A DNA stretch of 34,852 bases from DATJSJ01 sp035504175 (GTDB lineage Bacteria > Pseudomonadota > Alphaproteobacteria > Acetobacterales > Acetobacteraceae). The translations under genes and the position numbers were made by a program. Below are positions 8,268-15,990 of this stretch, piece by piece. The notes beneath the pieces were generated by a model, which did no database searches, was not told where the DNA came from, and saw nothing but the letters and a program-made list of their open reading frames with translations. The DNA lies in contig DATJSJ010000047.1 in assembly GCA_035504175.1 (NCBI GenBank), positions 1 through 34,852 of the forward strand. The letters run 5' to 3'. Each line of letters starts with the position of its first letter. Position 1 is the first letter of the stretch.

Positions 8268-9098
8268 CTACGCTCCGAGCAGCGTCTCCCGCAGCGCGTC
8301 CCAGCTTGCGGCATCGGGGGCGCAAAGCATCCCCCCATCGCTCCGCGCCGCACTGTATTCAGTGCCGTCCAGCCGAAGTGCATAGCCGCCGGCCTCGCGA
8401 TGGAGCAGCCAGCCGGGCGCGTGGTCCCAGGGCATCAGCCGGTGGAAGATGGCGAAATGGCAGTGGCCAGCGGCCAGCATGCGGTATTGGTGCGCGGCGC
8501 AGCGATAGTCCCAGGCGGCGGCCATGCGGCAGAGATTGGCGCAGACGCGCTGCCGCATCGGCTCGGGGAAGTAGCGCCAGGAGACCGAGCCGGTCATCGC
8601 CGCCGCGGGTCCATGCGCAGCGACGCGAAGATCGCGCGTTGCACCGTCGGGTGCCTCGATCCAGGCGCCCTCGCCGCGCACGGCCAGGGCCGAATCATCG
8701 CCCACCGGATCGTAGATCACCGACGCGACGATTTCGCCGCGGTACACCGCCGCCACCATGGTGCCGAACAGTGGCAGTTCGGCGACGTAATTCGCGGTGC
8801 CGTCGATCGGGTCGAGCACGAATGCAAGCTCCGCATCGCCCAGCCGTCCGAGCAGTGTGGGGTCGGCGGCGCACGCCTCCTCTCCCACCACCAGGCATCC
8901 GGGGAAGCGGTGGTGCAGCCCATCGGTGATGAGGCGCTCGGCCGCTTCGTCCGCCGCGGTCACCAGGTCGAGCGGTCCGGTTTTCATCCGCACCGCCGCG
9001 ACGTCCAGTCGCCGGAAGTGCGGCAAGATCACCTCGCGTCCGGCGCGGCGGAGGAGATCGGCGATGTCCCGCGTCGCCCGTCGGTCGGGCCTGATCAC
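8268..9098 (-). CDS. Inositol monophosphatase family phosphatase
   Basis: 276 aa, GTG start overlapping the hflX stop by 4 bases (GTGA), so translationally coupled. Family signatures are present in order: MKTGPLDLVTAADEAAE near residue 38, the metal-binding Glu in VVGEEA (E73/E74), DPIDGTANYVAELPLFGT (D96, D99) and the C-terminal WDHAPGWLLHREAGGYALRL. These are Mg-dependent, lithium-sensitive phosphatases. Substrates in the family include inositol phosphate, histidinol phosphate (HisN type) and PAP. The context (hfq-hflX) does not discriminate between SuhB-like and HisN-like roles, so no symbol is given. Confidence 0.9.
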   Translation of the reverse strand: MIRPDRRATRDIADLLRRAGREVILPHFRRLDVAAVRMKTGPLDLVTAADEAAERLITDGLHHRFPGCLVVGEEACAADPTLLGRLGDAELAFVLDPIDGTANYVAELPLFGTMVAAVYRGEIVASVIYDPVGDDSALAVRGEGAWIEAPDGATRDLRVAAHGPAAAMTGSVSWRYFPEPMRQRVCANLCRMAAAWDYRCAAHQYRMLAAGHCHFAIFHRLMPWDHAPGWLLHREAGGYALRLDGTEYSAARSDGGMLCAPDAASWDALRETLLGA

Positions 9099-10480
9099 GC
9101 GGCGCGGCCGCCGGATCCGGCGGAACTACCGCCCGGGCCAGTGCGCGGCAGCTCGTCGCGCTCGAACCGAGCGCGGTCGGCCGGCAGCAGCCGGACGCCG
9201 ACATGGATGCCGGCCTCCGCCTCCTGACGCGACACCACCTCGCCGTGGCGATAGAGCCAGGCGAGCCGCGCCCCGTCCGTCAGCGGCAGGTCGTATTCGG
9301 CGAACTCCATACCCTCGGCGATGCGGGCTTCGATCGCCGCGCGAAGGGCCGGGAGCCCCTCACCGCTCAGTGCCGAGACCGCGACGCTGCCCGGCCGTAC
9401 CGGCACGTGCGCGACGCCGCCAAGGAGGTCGGCCTTGTTCAGCACCTCGATCGTGCGCTGCGGCCAGTCGGCATCGAGCACGCCCTCCTGCACCATGCCG
9501 TCGAGGACGGCGACCACGTCGGCGCGCTGCGCCAGCGTGTCGGGATGCGCCGCATCGCGCACGTGCAGGATCACGTCGGCCTCGGCAACCTCCTCGAGCG
9601 TCGCGCGGAAGGCGGCGACCAGCTCGGTCGGCAGCTCGCTGATGAAGCCGACCGTGTCGGAGAGGATGATGCGCCGGCCGGACGGCAGGCGGATCCCGCG
9701 CATGGTCGGATCGAGTGTCGCGAAGAGCTGGTCTTCGGCCACCACATGCGCGCCGGTCAGGGCGTTGAACAGCGTCGACTTGCCGGCATTGGTGTAGCCG
9801 GCGAGCGCCACCACCGGGAACGGCACGCGGCGGCGCGCGGTGCGGTGCAGGCCGCGGGTGCGCCGCACCTGCTCGAGCTCGCGCTTGAGCTTGACGATGC
9901 GTTCGCCGATCAGCCGCCGGTCGGCCTCGATCTGCGTCTCGCCCGGGCCGCCGAGGAAGCCGAAGCCGCCGCGCTGCCGCTCGAGATGGGTCCAGGACCG
10001 CACCAGGCGCGAGCGCTGGTATTCGAGATGCGCCAGTTCGACCTGCAGCGCGCCCTCGCGGGTGCGCGCGCGCTCACCGAAGATGTCGAGGATCAGCCCG
10101 GTGCGGTCGATCACCTTGCAGCGCCATTCGCGCTCCAGGTTGCGCTGCTGCACCGGAGAGAGCGCCGCGTCCACCACGGCGACCTCCACCCGCTGCTCGG
10201 CAATCGCCTGCCCCGCCATTGCCACCTGCCCCGGCCCGAGCAGGGTCGAGGGCCGGCGCCCGCGCAGCGGGAAGATCGCGCTGTGCACGACGAGCAGCCC
10301 GATCGAGGCGGCAAGTCCGACCGCCTCGGCCAGCCGCGCTTCCGCCGCGCGCGCCGCGTCTTCCCGTACCGGCCGCTCCCAGGGCAGCAGGATGGCGGAC
10401 CGGACGGGCTCCGGCGTGCGATCAGACGGGCTGGGCGGCAGAACCGGTCTCCCGCGCCGTGGCACCCTCGCCGCGGGCAT
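9095..10480 (-). CDS. hflX: GTPase HflX
   Basis: 461 aa from the ATG at 10480. HflX is a ribosome-associated GTPase that splits stalled or heat-damaged 70S ribosomes. The N-terminal HflX domain contains RPSTLLGPGQ and the signature GGPGETQIE (residues 177-185), then the coiled region LERQRGG...LKRELEQVRRTR. The G domain has GYTNAGKST (P-loop, 228-236), LFATLDPTMRG, SDTVGFISELP and NKADLL. The start at 10480 lies inside hfq and overlaps it by 59 bases with no good ribosome binding site. A CTG at 10441 with GGGAGA upstream would give a 448-aa protein overlapping hfq by 20 bases. The first 25 residues are Pro/Arg-rich and probably dispensable. Confidence 0.95.
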   Translation of the reverse strand: MPAARVPRRGRPVLPPSPSDRTPEPVRSAILLPWERPVREDAARAAEARLAEAVGLAASIGLLVVHSAIFPLRGRRPSTLLGPGQVAMAGQAIAEQRVEVAVVDAALSPVQQRNLEREWRCKVIDRTGLILDIFGERARTREGALQVELAHLEYQRSRLVRSWTHLERQRGGFGFLGGPGETQIEADRRLIGERIVKLKRELEQVRRTRGLHRTARRRVPFPVVALAGYTNAGKSTLFNALTGAHVVAEDQLFATLDPTMRGIRLPSGRRIILSDTVGFISELPTELVAAFRATLEEVAEADVILHVRDAAHPDTLAQRADVVAVLDGMVQEGVLDADWPQRTIEVLNKADLLGGVAHVPVRPGSVAVSALSGEGLPALRAAIEARIAEGMEFAEYDLPLTDGARLAWLYRHGEVVSRQEAEAGIHVGVRLLPADRARFERDELPRTGPGGSSAGSGGRAA

Positions 10481-10703
10481 CGAACAGCTGGATCGGGGCG
10501 CCCGGCATCACCGTGCTGATCGCGTGCTTGTAGACGAGCTGGGTGTGGCCGTCCCGGCGCAGCAGGACCGAGAAATTGTCGAACCAGGTGATGATTCCCT
10601 GGAGTTTCACGCCATTCACCAGAAAGACGGTGACGGGAGTCTTGTTCTTGCGCACATGGTTCAGGAACACGTCCTGAACGTTCTGTGCCTTCTCATTCGC
10701 CAC
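10422..10703 (-). CDS. hfq: RNA chaperone Hfq
   Basis: 93 aa from the GTG at 10703. Hfq forms a hexameric Sm-like ring that pairs small RNAs with mRNAs. The product begins VANEKAQNVQDVFLNHVRKN and shows both Sm motifs: VTVFLVNGVKLQGIITWFDN (Sm1) and LVYKHAISTVMPG (Sm2), with the KHAIS RNA-binding loop and the distal-face VLLRRDGHTQ. The GTG is chosen because family members start exactly here and AAGGAC lies about 7 bases upstream. The frame stays open to an ATG at 10919, which would add 72 residues of low-complexity sequence. The C-terminus is short and unstructured. It overlaps the start of hflX, as in many proteobacteria. Confidence 0.93.
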   Translation of the reverse strand: MANEKAQNVQDVFLNHVRKNKTPVTVFLVNGVKLQGIITWFDNFSVLLRRDGHTQLVYKHAISTVMPGAPIQLFDARGEGATARETGSAAQPV

Positions 10704-11171
10704 GGTGGAGTCCTTCTTGTTCTTGTTGCCTTGGTCGTGTTGCCGCTCCGCGACCGGCTGATCCGGTGTGTCCGCGTCGCGCAACGCCGCCTGCCGCGCG
10801 GCCGCACTTTCCTCGGCCGCTTCCGACGGGGCGGCCATCGTCTGTGCCGAGCGACTGCCCGCACCCGTCGCGGTGACCGGGCGCACCCGCCCCGGTCGGA
10901 TCGTATTATTGCCTGCCATCTCCCGGTATGCCGCTTTTCGGCTGAAACATCCCCCGCCCGCACCCGCCCGGTTCGCCCGACAACCGCGCCGCGGGTGGAG
11001 AGCTCGCCCCTAACTCACTGTTCGTGCTGACGATCACCGCCGCGTGCCCGCGCCGCGCACGGGGCCTCGCCGCCGGTGCTCGCCCCGCCGACCGGTCCGG
11101 TCGCGCGGGAGGCACCCGGCACTCTAGCAGCGCCGCCCCCCCAAGCAAGCGAGACAAATCCCGCCGCCGGA
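10704..11171. other. 468-bp region between the aminotransferase gene and hfq
   Basis: If hfq starts at 10703, this stretch is non-coding. Its hfq-proximal half (10704-10919) is an in-frame open extension of hfq encoding an Ala/Arg/Gln-rich peptide without family resemblance. The other half (10920-11171) is extremely GC-rich, with a CCGCCGCCGG / CCGGCGCCGG cluster at about 11160-11190 near the aminotransferase stop. It most likely holds the hfq promoter and leader, but no clear -35/-10 pair stood out. Confidence 0.5.
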
Positions 11172-12050
11172 TCAGGCCGGCGCCGGCGGCGCGCGATCTC
11201 CGCCGCCGATATGGTTGAGGAACAGCGCGAACAGCCGCGCGGCCACCGGCCCCACCTGCCCGTCACCCACCGCGCGTCCATCGATACGAAGCACCGGGCG
11301 GACATAGGAGCTGGCGCTGGTCAGGAACACCTCGCGTGCCCGACGCAACTCGTCCAGGCTGCAGCCGCGCTCCTCGAAGCCGATGCCGACCTCGTGGAGG
11401 AGGTCGATCAGCGCGGCGCGGGTGCAGCCGGGCAATACCGCGTGATCGAGCCGCCGGGTGCGAAGCGTGCCCGCGTCGTCGACCAGCCAGACCGTCGTCG
11501 ATGCGCCCTCCGTCACCTGGCCGGCGGCATCGATCAGGATCGCCTCGTTCGCCCCCTGCTCGCGCGCCGCCTGCCGCGCCAGCGCGTTAGGCAGCAAGGC
11601 GACGCTCTTGATGTCGCACCGGGCCCAGCGCTCATCGGGATGCGTGATCGCGGTCGTGGCCCAGCGCGCGACATCCCCGGGCGGCGGCGGCAGGGTTTTC
11701 GCCGTGACCACCAGCGCCGGGCGCACCGAAGGCGCCGGGAAGGCATGGTCGCGTCGGGCGACGCCGCGCGTGACCTGCAGATAGAGCAGGCCGTGGCGGA
11801 GCCGGTTGCGCCGCGCCACCTCCGCGAGAACGTTGCGCAGTGCCGCGCGGCTCATCGGCGGCCGCATGCGAAGCTCGCGCAGCGAGCGGTCGAGCCGGTC
11901 GAGATGCAACACCTCGTCGACCGGCCTGCCGCCGGCCACCAGCACCACCTCGTACACCCCGTCGGCGAACTGGTAGCCGCGATCCTCGACATTCACGCTG
12001 GCCTGGTGCAGCGGCAGGTAACGGCCGTTGACGTAGGCGATGCGGCTCAT
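11172..12050 (-). CDS. dat: D-amino-acid aminotransferase-like PLP enzyme (class IV)
   Basis: 292 aa from the ATG at 12050 (GGGGGA just upstream); the frame is open much further upstream, but that part overlaps ntrX and is an antisense-like shadow. Fold-type IV aminotransferase: the N-terminal YVNGRYLPLHQASVNVEDRG and FADGVYEVV match the D-alanine aminotransferase/branched-chain family. The PLP Lys is expected to be K148 in RCDIKSVALLPN; EGASTTVWLV and LPGCTRAAL bind the cofactor phosphate. It would interconvert D-alanine and 2-oxoglutarate with pyruvate and D-glutamate, supplying peptidoglycan precursors. The position between ntrX and hfq is conserved in alphaproteobacteria. A 4-amino-4-deoxychorismate lyase is the main alternative, but the GVYEV motif favours the transaminase. 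Confidence 0.85.
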   Translation of the reverse strand: MSRIAYVNGRYLPLHQASVNVEDRGYQFADGVYEVVLVAGGRPVDEVLHLDRLDRSLRELRMRPPMSRAALRNVLAEVARRNRLRHGLLYLQVTRGVARRDHAFPAPSVRPALVVTAKTLPPPPGDVARWATTAITHPDERWARCDIKSVALLPNALARQAAREQGANEAILIDAAGQVTEGASTTVWLVDDAGTLRTRRLDHAVLPGCTRAALIDLLHEVGIGFEERGCSLDELRRAREVFLTSASSYVRPVLRIDGRAVGDGQVGPVAARLFALFLNHIGGGDRAPPAPA

Positions 12051-12068
12051 CGATCCCCCAAAGAAAGC

Positions 12069-12084
12069 GGGGGCCCGTGCCCCC
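12069..12084 (-). terminator. Hairpin between ntrX and dat
   Basis: GGGGGC and GCCCCC form a 6-bp all-GC stem with a 4-base loop, followed on the minus strand by GCTTTCTTTGG. This is a plausible weak intrinsic terminator or attenuator separating ntrX from the aminotransferase gene 66 bases away. Confidence 0.5.
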
Positions 12085-12115
12085 ATGAAACCAGGCGCGC
12101 CGGCGCGTCGCTCGC

Positions 12116-13513
12116 TCAGCTCGCGGCGCGGTCCTCGGAGCTGACGCCGAGCTGCTTCAGCTTGCGATGCAGCGCGCTGCGCTCCATGCCGACGAAGCCG
12201 GCGGTGCGGCTGATATTGCCGCCGAAGCGCATGAGCTGCGCCTGCAGATACTGCGTCTCGAACAGATCGCGCGCCTCGCGCAGCGGCAGCGCCATGACAT
12301 CGGCGCCGGCGTCGAAGTTGAGCAGCGCCGGCGCACCCTGCACGATCTCCGGCGGCAGCATTTCGGCCCGCACCGGATCGGCGGAGGTCCCCGGCGCCAT
12401 GATCAGCAGCCAGTCCATTAGATTGCGCAGCTGCCGCACATTGCCGGGCCATTCGTAGGCCTGCAGCGCTGCCATCGCATCGGCCGACAGCTCGCGCGAC
12501 GGCATGCCGGCATTCTCCGCCGAGCGCGCCAGGAAATGCTGCGCCAGCAACGGCACGTCCTCGCGCCGCTCGCGCAGGCTCGGCAGGCGCAGCGGCACCA
12601 CGGCGAGACGGTAGTAGAGATCCTCACGGAAACGGCCGGCGGCGATTTCCGCCTGGAGATCCTTGTTGGTGGTCGCGAGCACGCGGACATCGACCTTGAC
12701 CCGCGCCGAGCCGCCCAGCCGCTCGAAGGTCTGATCCTGCAGGGCGCGCACGATCTTGCCCTGCGTCTCGAGCGGCATGTCGGAGACCTCGTCGAGCAGC
12801 AGCGTGCCGCCATGCGCGCGTTCCAGCACGCCGGCGCGGCGCGGCTTCGAGGCCGGATCCGGTCCCGCCTCGAACCCGAACAGCTCCTCCTCGAAACGGC
12901 CCGGATTGAGCGTGGCGCAGTTCAGCACCACGAACGGCCCGTCGGTCCGGCGGGACCGGGCATGGATCATGCGCGCCGCTACTTCCTTGCCCGAGCCGGC
13001 CGGGCCGGTGATCAGCACGCGCGAGCCGGTCGGCGCCACGCGCTCGATCGCGCCGCGCACCCCGGCGATCGCGGCACTCTGGCCGGTCAGCGCCGAATCG
13101 GCGCCGGCGCGCAGCCGCAGCTCCGCGTTCTCACGCCACAGCCGCGCCGCCTCCAGCGCACGCCGCACCACCAGCAGCAGCCGGTCGGACTTGAACGGTT
13201 TCTCCAGGAAGTCGTAGGCGCCCTCCTGGATTGCCGCGACCGCCATCTCGATCGTGCCGTGCCCGGAGATCATCACCACCGGGACCTGCGGCTCCTCGCC
13301 ACGCATCGCCTTGAGGATGCCGAGCCCATCGAGGCGCGAGCCCTGCAACCACACATCGAGAATCACCAGCGCCGGGCGGCGGGCGTTGAAGGCGGCGAGC
13401 GCCGCGTCCGAATCGGCGGCCTGGCGCGTCTCATAGCCCTCGTCGCGCAGCAGCCCCTCGATCAGCAGCCGGATATCGGGTTCGTCGTCGACGATCAGAA
13501 TCTCGTGTGCCAT
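12116..13513 (-). CDS. ntrX: Response regulator NtrX (AAA+ type)
   Basis: 465 aa. Partner of NtrY in nitrogen and respiratory/redox control. The receiver domain (residues 1-120) has acidic DDE (9-11), phosphoacceptor D53 in LVILDVWLQ, and KPF. The AAA+ domain has Walker A GPAGSGKEVAARM and Walker B GGTLLLDEVSDMP. The sigma-54 loop GAFTGA is absent: after ELFGFE comes AGPDPASKPRRAGVLERAHGG. The C-terminal Fis-type helix-turn-helix is GGNISRTAGFVGMERSALHR. Loss of GAFTGA is typical of alphaproteobacterial NtrX and argues for action at sigma-70 promoters or as repressor, not as a sigma-54 activator. It starts 6 bases after the ntrY stop, so is co-translated with it. Confidence 0.95.
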   Translation of the reverse strand: MAHEILIVDDEPDIRLLIEGLLRDEGYETRQAADSDAALAAFNARRPALVILDVWLQGSRLDGLGILKAMRGEEPQVPVVMISGHGTIEMAVAAIQEGAYDFLEKPFKSDRLLLVVRRALEAARLWRENAELRLRAGADSALTGQSAAIAGVRGAIERVAPTGSRVLITGPAGSGKEVAARMIHARSRRTDGPFVVLNCATLNPGRFEEELFGFEAGPDPASKPRRAGVLERAHGGTLLLDEVSDMPLETQGKIVRALQDQTFERLGGSARVKVDVRVLATTNKDLQAEIAAGRFREDLYYRLAVVPLRLPSLRERREDVPLLAQHFLARSAENAGMPSRELSADAMAALQAYEWPGNVRQLRNLMDWLLIMAPGTSADPVRAEMLPPEIVQGAPALLNFDAGADVMALPLREARDLFETQYLQAQLMRFGGNISRTAGFVGMERSALHRKLKQLGVSSEDRAAS

Positions 13514-13519
13514 GCCGCC

Positions 13520-15841
13520 TCACGCATGCTCGGTCTGCTGCACGGCCTGCGGCAGACGGGCCGGCACGACCAGGGTGGCGATGGCGCCGGGGCCGTCGAG
13601 ACGGTCATCGAGGACGAGTCGACCGCCATGATCCTCCATGATCTTCTTGACGATCGCCAGCCCCAGCCCGGTGCCTTTCGGCTTGTGGGTCACGTAGGGC
13701 TCGGTCAGACGCGGGCGCTCGTCGTCCTGCGGCAGGCCTACCCCGTCATCGGTCACGCTGATGCCCACCTCCTTCTCGCCCGGCCGCACGCTCAGACATA
13801 TGTGGCCGGCACCCGGCCGCATCGCCACCGCATCGGCGGCGTTCTGCAGCAGGTTGGTCAGCGCCTGGCCGAGCAGCCGGCGGTCACAGGGCGCGACCGG
13901 TCCCTGCTCGGGGATGTCCGTCGCCCAGTCGATCTCGGGATGCGCGTTGCGGTGCAGGACGAGCGCCTCGCGCGCCACCAGTCCGATATCCTCCGGCCGG
14001 ATCACCGGCTGCGGCATGCGCGCGAAGGCCGAGAACTCGTCCACCATGCGGCCGATATCGCTGACGTGCCGGATGATGGTGTCGGCGCACTGGGTAAAGG
14101 TTTCCGGATCGGAGGTGATCTCGCGGGCGAACTTGCGCTTCAGCCGCTCGGCGGAGAGCTGGATCGGGGTCAGCGGATTCTTGATCTCGTGCGCGATGCG
14201 ACGGGCGACGTCGGCCCAGGCGGCCTTGCGCTGCGCCGCCTCGAGTTCGGTCACGTCGTCGAAGGTGACGACGTAGCCGTCGACGCGTCGGCCCTTCAGT
14301 TCGGCGCCGATACGCAGCAGCAGCGTCCGCCGCCGGCCGGGCGGGCCGATCTGCACCTCCGCGACACAGGGCATGTGCGATCGCGCCGCCTCGCGCAGCA
14401 GCGGTGCGAATTCCGGCACGATCTCGGTCAGCGGCCGGCCGATCGCCGCCAGCAGGTCGGTGCCGAGCAGCTCGCTCGCCGCCCGGTTGGGCAGCTCGAT
14501 CGCGCCCTCCGCGTCGAGCCCGATCACCCCGGCGGAGACCCCGGCCAGCACCGTCTCGGTGAAGCGGCGGCGCTCGTCGATCTGGCTGTAGGCGTCCATC
14601 AGCTCGGCGCGCTGCGCCGCGAGCTGGCCGGTCATGCGGTTGAAGGCGCGGGACAGGCCCGCCAGCTCGTCGCCGCTTGCCACCTCCGGCACCTGCACGC
14701 CGAGGTCGCCGGCGCGCACCCGGTCCGCCGCCTGGATCAGCCGGCCCACCGGCCGCGCGATCTGGTTGGCGATCACCAGGCCGATCAGCACCGCGGCGGA
14801 GAGCACGATCAGTGCGATCAGCGCGAAGATCAGCGCGAAGGTCACCTGCAGCCGGCCGCGGTTCAGCGCCAGACGTTCGTATTGCTCCACCGCCTGCTGC
14901 GTGCGCAGCGCGTGGTCGAGGATCTGCGGATCGACCGGCCGCTCGATCAGCAGCATGTAGGGCGGCGTCGTGTTGAGCTGGACCACCGCCCGCACCCGGG
15001 TCCCGTCCCGCGAGTTGATCACCGCGACATCGCCGGAGCGGGCGATCTCCACCGCATCGGCGGGCGCCCGGTCGGTGCCGCTCGACATGAACCCGGCCGA
15101 GGCCATCACCTGGCCGGTGACCGGGTCGAAGATCATCGCCTCGGTCAGGCCGCGCAGCGCCGTCTGCGTCGCCATAACCTGCGCGAAATCGGTCGGATCC
15201 TCGATCAGCATGGGCCCCAGGCGAGAGAGATCATTCGCCATGCCAAGCGCATCGGCGCGGATATTGTTGCGATGCTCGTCGAGATAGCCCTGGCTGACCT
15301 GCAGGCTCTCCTCGAGAACGGTGCGCACCCGGTCGTTGAACCAGGCCTGGATGCCGAGATTGAAGAACGCGGTCGCGAACACCCCGACGACGATGGTCGG
15401 GGTCACCGCCACCACCGCGAACAGCAGCACCAGGCGCACGTGCAGCCGGGCCCCGGCCGAACCGCGGCGCCGCTCCACCCAAACCCGTGTGAGCCGCCCG
15501 GCCAGGACCGCCCCCAGCACCAGCAGGACGATCAGGTTCGACAGCACGAGGCCAAAAGCCAGGTTCGGGTTGCTGGCAAACGGCGCGCCGTTCGCCATCA
15601 CCGCGAAACTCGCCATGCCGAGCGCCAGCGCCACCGCGGCGAGGATCAGCGTCACCAGCTTGCCGAGCAGGATGTCGGCGACGCGGCGCAGCGGCGTCGG
15701 CCGCTCGGGCCGCGGCGGTTCCGGGATCAGGGCGACGGGAGACGGGGTCACGTTCAAGCGGGCAGCTTCCGGTGCGTCCGTTGCAACAAGGGCGGCCCGG
15801 CCCGGACCTGGACGGGCGGACCGCCGCCGCGGCCTTCCCAT
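13520..15841 (-). CDS. ntrY: Sensor histidine kinase NtrY
   Basis: About 773 aa from the ATG at 15841; the frame runs to 15895, but bases 15841-15884 form a terminator hairpin, so the longer start is unlikely. TTG at 15757, with GGAAG 8 bases upstream, is another option and would lose only a basic, Pro-rich stretch. Domains: three N-terminal membrane segments (around VTLILAAVALALGMASF, LVLSNLIVLLVLGAVLAG, LVLLFAVVAVTPTIVVGVF), a periplasmic sensor region, a fourth membrane segment running into HAMP (VIANQIARPVGRLIQAADRV), PAS, HisKA with ARRIAHEIKNPLTPIQLSAE, and HATPase with NLLQNAADAV, VTDDGVGLP and KGTGLGLAIVKKI. It phosphorylates NtrX, encoded 6 bases downstream. Confidence 0.93.
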   Translation of the reverse strand: MGRPRRRSARPGPGRAALVATDAPEAARLNVTPSPVALIPEPPRPERPTPLRRVADILLGKLVTLILAAVALALGMASFAVMANGAPFASNPNLAFGLVLSNLIVLLVLGAVLAGRLTRVWVERRRGSAGARLHVRLVLLFAVVAVTPTIVVGVFATAFFNLGIQAWFNDRVRTVLEESLQVSQGYLDEHRNNIRADALGMANDLSRLGPMLIEDPTDFAQVMATQTALRGLTEAMIFDPVTGQVMASAGFMSSGTDRAPADAVEIARSGDVAVINSRDGTRVRAVVQLNTTPPYMLLIERPVDPQILDHALRTQQAVEQYERLALNRGRLQVTFALIFALIALIVLSAAVLIGLVIANQIARPVGRLIQAADRVRAGDLGVQVPEVASGDELAGLSRAFNRMTGQLAAQRAELMDAYSQIDERRRFTETVLAGVSAGVIGLDAEGAIELPNRAASELLGTDLLAAIGRPLTEIVPEFAPLLREAARSHMPCVAEVQIGPPGRRRTLLLRIGAELKGRRVDGYVVTFDDVTELEAAQRKAAWADVARRIAHEIKNPLTPIQLSAERLKRKFAREITSDPETFTQCADTIIRHVSDIGRMVDEFSAFARMPQPVIRPEDIGLVAREALVLHRNAHPEIDWATDIPEQGPVAPCDRRLLGQALTNLLQNAADAVAMRPGAGHICLSVRPGEKEVGISVTDDGVGLPQDDERPRLTEPYVTHKPKGTGLGLAIVKKIMEDHGGRLVLDDRLDGPGAIATLVVPARLPQAVQQTEHA

Positions 15842-15884
15842 TAAAAGGCGCCGCACCCGCGATTCTCCAACCCGGGTGCGGCGC
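15841..15884 (-). terminator. Strong intrinsic terminator between ntrC and ntrY
   Basis: GCGCCGCACCCG (15848-15859) and CGGGTGCGGCGC (15873-15884) form a perfect 12-bp GC-rich stem with a 13-base loop. On the minus strand it is followed by CTTTTAA. It lies 107 bases beyond the ntrC stop and is the most convincing intrinsic terminator in the window. It implies that ntrYX is not simply read through from ntrBC. Confidence 0.75.
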
Positions 15885-15990
15885 TTGTACCACATTCTGC
15901 CGTGCGGTTCTGCCCCAAGCGGCGCGGTCGGCTTCGATCCGCGCGGATCGGAGGGCGGCGCCTGCCCGCTCGCGTGGCGTCGCCTGGCCG

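Noticed and set aside
9203..10519. 438-codon plus-strand open frame
   Set aside because: Antisense shadow of hflX and hfq.
12051..12452. N-terminal extension of the aminotransferase to 12452
   Set aside because: The extension is the shadow of ntrX. The family N-terminus and a ribosome site coincide with the ATG at 12050.
12536..15844. 1102-codon open frame on the plus strand
   Set aside because: It is antisense to ntrX and ntrY, whose domains are unmistakable. Its product is His/Arg/Gln/Asp-rich low-complexity sequence, typical of the complementary frame of high-GC genes.
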